Positions 60,782 through 64,000 of a DNA stretch of 64,000 nucleotides are shown here, one piece after another. The position numbers and the translations under genes are program-made. Below the pieces are notes generated by a model. It saw only the letters and a program-made list of their open reading frames with translations, was not told where the DNA came from and made no database searches. Position 1 is the stretch's first letter; each line of letters starts with the position of its first letter. Origin of the DNA: Sporocytophaga sp. (GTDB lineage: Bacteria > Bacteroidota > Bacteroidia > Cytophagales > Cytophagaceae); contig NZ_JAGHZZ010000060.1 in the NCBI RefSeq assembly GCF_017745095.1, forward strand, positions 116,387 through 180,386, written 5' to 3'.

Positions 60782-61665
60782 AAAACTCTTAACTTATAAT
60801 GTATAACAAAATCTTAGAAAGATACTAATTTTTCTTGATAGCTATTCAAAAAAAACACCATTCTATAAAACTGCAAAAACTTTGGAAGGTACTAATACCC
60901 TGAGTTAGTTAAAATTAAGAAAAATAAAAAAACAAAAAAACTATTTTAAACAAGCAAGCACCGTTCTCCAATCCCCCCTCTCCGGAAGTCCCGGCTTCCT
61001 TTTGTCAAAGAACAAGGCTATATAATTACCATCCTTATCAAATATTTCAAGCGAATTAACATCTCCAAAATCTGTTGGCTTTTAACGATCCATGTACTTG
61101 AAATCCTGTCTTCTCTAAGGTGTAGATTAAACTGAGGGTCCAACACCTTATACCCTGGACTGAAAAGATTCCAAACGACAAAGATAAAAGAGAATGCAGC
61201 CAGGATAAATTTTATTTAGAATAATTCCAAACAAATCAACCAATTTTAATCTGCCTTTAATAAATTCAATTCTCGACTCTTAATATCAAAAAGTCAGAAA
61301 TACTTGAAACTGATTTTTTGGGTGTTTAAACACCATAGTCTCTATTTTAACCTAAGAAAATAAAACATTCATAGACAGGAAGATTTCCTTAGCAAAAAGC
61401 TGACTCATTTATCTAACTAATTTAAATACTATATCTAGTGCTATACAATGCACGAGACTAAGGATTCAGGAGATTCCGAAACTGAAAAAATACCGTTTTA
61501 CTTGACTTACCTTCAATTGAATTTCTTTTAACTTTGCATCCCATTGAATTTTTAGAGGGCATAAAAAATCATATTAAATCATATACTACCTGGTAGTACT
61601 CTATATATACACCTGATTTTCAGGACACCATACTATAACCTAACAGCAAATTTTACTAAATCACT
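60782..61665. other. Long intergenic region with a gene remnant
   Basis: 884 bp between the glycosyltransferase start and the SBBP-repeat gene. A decayed minus-strand gene occupies 60941-61215 (separate entry). A perfect inverted repeat TACTACC-T-GGTAGTA lies at 61584-61598, 68 bp upstream of the next gene, and may be an operator. The rest shows no coding or RNA features. Confidence 0.55.
60941..61215 (-). pseudogene. Frameshifted remnant of a small membrane protein
   Basis: On the minus strand, 61215 to 61078 encodes a hydrophobic segment (FILAAFSFIFVVWNLFSPGY) followed by KVLDPQFNLHLREDRISSTW; 61078 to 60941 in another frame encodes PTDFGDVNSLEIFDKDGNYI followed by ALFFDKRKPGLPERGDWRTV and a stop. 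The two frames join at about 61078-61080, where one base appears to be missing. There is no ATG at the start of the first frame (ATA follows a stop), so the beginning is decayed too. The protein family is not recognised. A sequencing error at one site is an alternative to true decay. Confidence 0.6.
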
Positions 61666-64000
61666 ATGAATCGTTTTTTACATCTATTGTGCTACTTTTT
61701 CCTTGCTGCATTTATTCCGATACAGGCAAGAGATTTAAGTACAATTCAAAAAGATGCTTCTCCTCTTTTCATTGAAAACAGAGGACAGCTGGCTAGCCAT
61801 GACGGAAAAGCTATGAAAGACATAAGGTATTATATGTCTGCCAAGGGCGCTCAAGTCTATTTTCTTCAGGATCGAATTGTATATTCATTCAAAAAAGAGA
61901 AGGAAGAATATTCTGAAGCCACAGGAAAATCAAATGGCCGAGCAACAGGTACGAAGTTAACTTTTGAAGAACAAACAGTAGTCCTTCATTTAAAAGGTGG
62001 AAATAAAACTCCTGAAATTCTCTCTGAGGAGAAAGCTGAATGCCATTTCAACTTCTATTATAAACATTGCCTTCAAGGCATTATAAATGTACCTGGCTAT
62101 AAAAGAATTATCTACAAAAAGATTTATCCTAATATTGATCTCGTATTTTATGCAAATGGCCAGGGAATCAAGTATGACTTTATAGTTCATCCTGGAGGAG
62201 ACCCTTCTATAATAGCAATGGAATATGAGGGTGCAGAAGGAACTGCATTAAGTAATAATGGGCAGCTTTTGATCAATCATAAGTTAGGAAAGATTGAAGA
62301 GCATAAACCATATACTTATCAGACAGTCAATGATCAAAAGATTGAAGTAGGTTCTGATTTTAAGTTAATAAATAATAAAACGGTTGGATTTAACATATCC
62401 CGTTTCAACAAAAATAAGGATCTTGTAATAGATCCTTTTGCCACTTACTATGGAGGGACCGGTTCTGATGAGGCCAAAGATATCGCCACAGACATAGCAG
62501 GCAATATATATATGGCAGGAAACACTTATAGTGATGATTTCCCAACACAAGATATATCGGGAGGATACAATCAATCTGCATTTGCCGGATATCAGGATGC
62601 CTTTATAGTTAAATTCAATAACAATGGAGTTCGCCAGTGGGCCACTTATTTTGGAGGCAATGATGATGATGCGCTGAAAGGTATCGGAGTAGATGCAAAC
62701 GGAAACATAGCAATTACAGGTTATACAACCAGTAATGACTTTCCTGTAAAAACATTGACTGGTGGCTACCAACAGTCATTTAATGATGACTATATTAAAG
62801 AAGCTTTTATTGCAAAATTCAATACAGGCGGCGCTCTTCAATGGAGCACCTACTTTGGCGGTTCAGAAGATGATGAAGGTGCTGATGTTGCCATTGATGG
62901 ATCAGGGAATATCATCGTTACAGGAACTACACAAAGCACAAACTTACCTATAAAATCCTTAACAGGAGCTCTTAATGTTTCTACTTCTTTTGGAACAGGT
63001 GATAGCTATTTCGCAAAGTTTGATGCAAACGGAGCACGTATTTGGGCAAGTTACTATGGTGGTTATTCTATTAATCCGAGCGGAATTGTTGTAGATGCGA
63101 GCAACAACTTCTGGATCACAGGAATTACATCTTATGGTTTCACAGGGAAAAGCTTATCCGGAGCATACAACCAGAGTTTAAATTTTTCTGCTACAAATTA
63201 TTATGATGCCTTCCTGATGAAATTTAACAGCAGTGCATCTTTAGTTTGGGCAACATGCTATGGTGGAAACGGAACAGAAAGTGCCGGTGGAATAGCAATT
63301 GACGCAGGTAATAACGTATTAATTACAGGTGGAACTGCAAGTACAGACTTCCCTCTTCAGAATCTTTCCGGAGCTTATAATCAGGCTACTAATGCCGGTG
63401 GTGAAAGCGATGCATTTATTGTAAAGTTTTCAAACGCAGGTGTTCGTTCATGGGCCACTTATTATGGTGGAACAGGCAATGACTATGGAACAGCTATCGC
63501 ATCTGATAAATCAAGTAATATACTTTTAGGTGGTTATTCTTCTTTAGGAAATTTACCAACACTATCTATTACAGGAGGATATAATCAAACACAAGGATCT
63601 ACTCAAGATGATGACGATGGTTTTATTCTAAAACTTAACAGTTCTGGTGCAAGACAATGGGCTACTTATTATGGAGGTAGCTATGATGACCAAATAACAG
63701 CCATTACTTCTGATGGAAATGGTAATGTCATAGCTGCTGGTTTCTCTAACAGTGAATCTTTGCCGGTTCAATCTAATGCAGGTGGTTATAGTCAGGGAAA
63801 TGATTATAGTACTAAAGCTGTCATTGTTCAGCTGTCACCTAATGGTGTTTTATCCTCCGGACAAACTGCCCAAACCATTACATTCAATACTCTTCCAGAC
63901 AGAGACTTTGACGATTATTTTACATTGAATGCAAGCTCAAGTTCAGGGCTGCCGGTAACATACACAATCTCAGGGCCAGCGCAGCTTTATAATGGAAATG
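61666..64000 (+). CDS. Giant SBBP beta-propeller-repeat secreted protein, cut by window end
   Basis: Open from the ATG at 61666 to the window end with no stop (at least 778 codons). Signal peptide CYFFLAAFIPIQARDL. Residues about 30-270 fit the DUF7948 domain (PLFIENRGQLASHDGKAMKD, then YPNIDLVFYANGQGIKYDFI). From 265 come six to seven SBBP repeats of about 65-75 residues, each with a line such as WATYYGGTGNDYGTAIASD and a strand like GNIIVTGTTQSTNLPI, giving a beta-propeller. The last part (QTITFNTLPDRDFDDYFTLN) begins an Ig-like/MBG-type domain. A T9SS sorting domain is expected beyond the window. Function is unknown; surface adhesion or carbohydrate binding is a possibility. Confidence 0.85.
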   Translation, partial: MNRFLHLLCYFFLAAFIPIQARDLSTIQKDASPLFIENRGQLASHDGKAMKDIRYYMSAKGAQVYFLQDRIVYSFKKEKEEYSEATGKSNGRATGTKLTFEEQTVVLHLKGGNKTPEILSEEKAECHFNFYYKHCLQGIINVPGYKRIIYKKIYPNIDLVFYANGQGIKYDFIVHPGGDPSIIAMEYEGAEGTALSNNGQLLINHKLGKIEEHKPYTYQTVNDQKIEVGSDFKLINNKTVGFNISRFNKNKDLVIDPFATYYGGTGSDEAKDIATDIAGNIYMAGNTYSDDFPTQDISGGYNQSAFAGYQDAFIVKFNNNGVRQWATYFGGNDDDALKGIGVDANGNIAITGYTTSNDFPVKTLTGGYQQSFNDDYIKEAFIAKFNTGGALQWSTYFGGSEDDEGADVAIDGSGNIIVTGTTQSTNLPIKSLTGALNVSTSFGTGDSYFAKFDANGARIWASYYGGYSINPSGIVVDASNNFWITGITSYGFTGKSLSGAYNQSLNFSATNYYDAFLMKFNSSASLVWATCYGGNGTESAGGIAIDAGNNVLITGGTASTDFPLQNLSGAYNQATNAGGESDAFIVKFSNAGVRSWATYYGGTGNDYGTAIASDKSSNILLGGYSSLGNLPTLSITGGYNQTQGSTQDDDDGFILKLNSSGARQWATYYGGSYDDQITAITSDGNGNVIAAGFSNSESLPVQSNAGGYSQGNDYSTKAVIVQLSPNGVLSSGQTAQTITFNTLPDRDFDDYFTLNASSSSGLPVTYTISGPAQLYNGN

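Noticed and set aside
62365-62772. Antisense open frame within the SBBP gene
   Set aside because: The plus-strand frame is open throughout with clear repeats; the antisense frame shows no domain.

Overview
The window comes from an AT-rich member of the Bacteroidota, most likely order Cytophagales (relatives of Cytophaga or Sporocytophaga). The evidence is type IX secretion (T9SS) C-terminal sorting domains of type A and type B, a PorP/SprF-family outer-membrane protein, SprB-like repeats, 7TMR-DISM sensors, DUF7948/SBBP repeat proteins, many small lipoproteins and weak Shine-Dalgarno signals. No rRNA, tRNA, CRISPR array or intact insertion sequence was seen, so it reads as ordinary chromosome.

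Layout. 0-13 kb: a secreted Gly-rich T9SS substrate, nucleoside deoxyribosyltransferase, an MFS exporter, DUF493, two coupled polytopic membrane proteins, a soluble histidine kinase, a photolyase-family flavoprotein that lacks the Fe-S cysteines, and an FAD oxidoreductase paired with a small membrane protein resembling Pyr4-type terpene cyclases. 13-31 kb: ammonium transporter, SIMPL protein, M48 peptidase, trypsin-like T9SS protease, a 7TMR histidine kinase, an MreB paralogue next to a bactofilin-like membrane protein, HdeD, MsrB, HrpB, a DksA-type zinc finger, a phosphopantetheine-site-less ACP-like protein and an SPFH protein. 30.6-36.9 kb: aspartyl hydroxylase, a candidate small RNA, a type B CTD protein with PorP/SprF, and divergently an ECF sigma factor with its anti-sigma factor. 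37-49.6 kb: a K+/H+ antiporter, a PAS-LuxR regulator, three TonB-C-like secreted proteins, a chalcone-isomerase-fold protein, a 7TMR sensor fused to a transposase-type zinc ribbon, a GH3 beta-glucosidase, and ferredoxin with its reductase. 49.7-64 kb: a MarR regulator, a two-component system, a TolC-RND-MFP efflux operon, a ROK sugar kinase, a GT-C glycosyltransferase, a frameshifted remnant, and the start of a giant SBBP-repeat protein cut by the window edge.

The most interesting locus is 31.6-36.6 kb. The anti-sigma factor has a periplasmic half built like a T9SS type B cargo (SprB-like repeat plus a WDG...MG-Y C-terminal domain), and the adjacent exported protein ends in the same two-domain module. 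The two-box element GAGGGGTTACA-N14-TTGTAGAATGATCA precedes both the sigma gene and a terminator-ended intergenic stretch that may encode a structured small RNA. A looser GTTAC-N18-TAG match precedes the divergent porP/sprF gene. I infer a self-regulated sigma circuit that senses T9SS type B cargo or export state. A second notable find is the 7TMR-DISM sensor whose kinase is replaced by an IS1595-type zinc ribbon and helix-turn-helix.

Heptanucleotide-periodic repeats (AAAGCNN or AAGTTNT units) form inverted pairs that overlap or abut the stop codons in two convergent intergenic gaps, with a third half-copy after a minus-strand gene.
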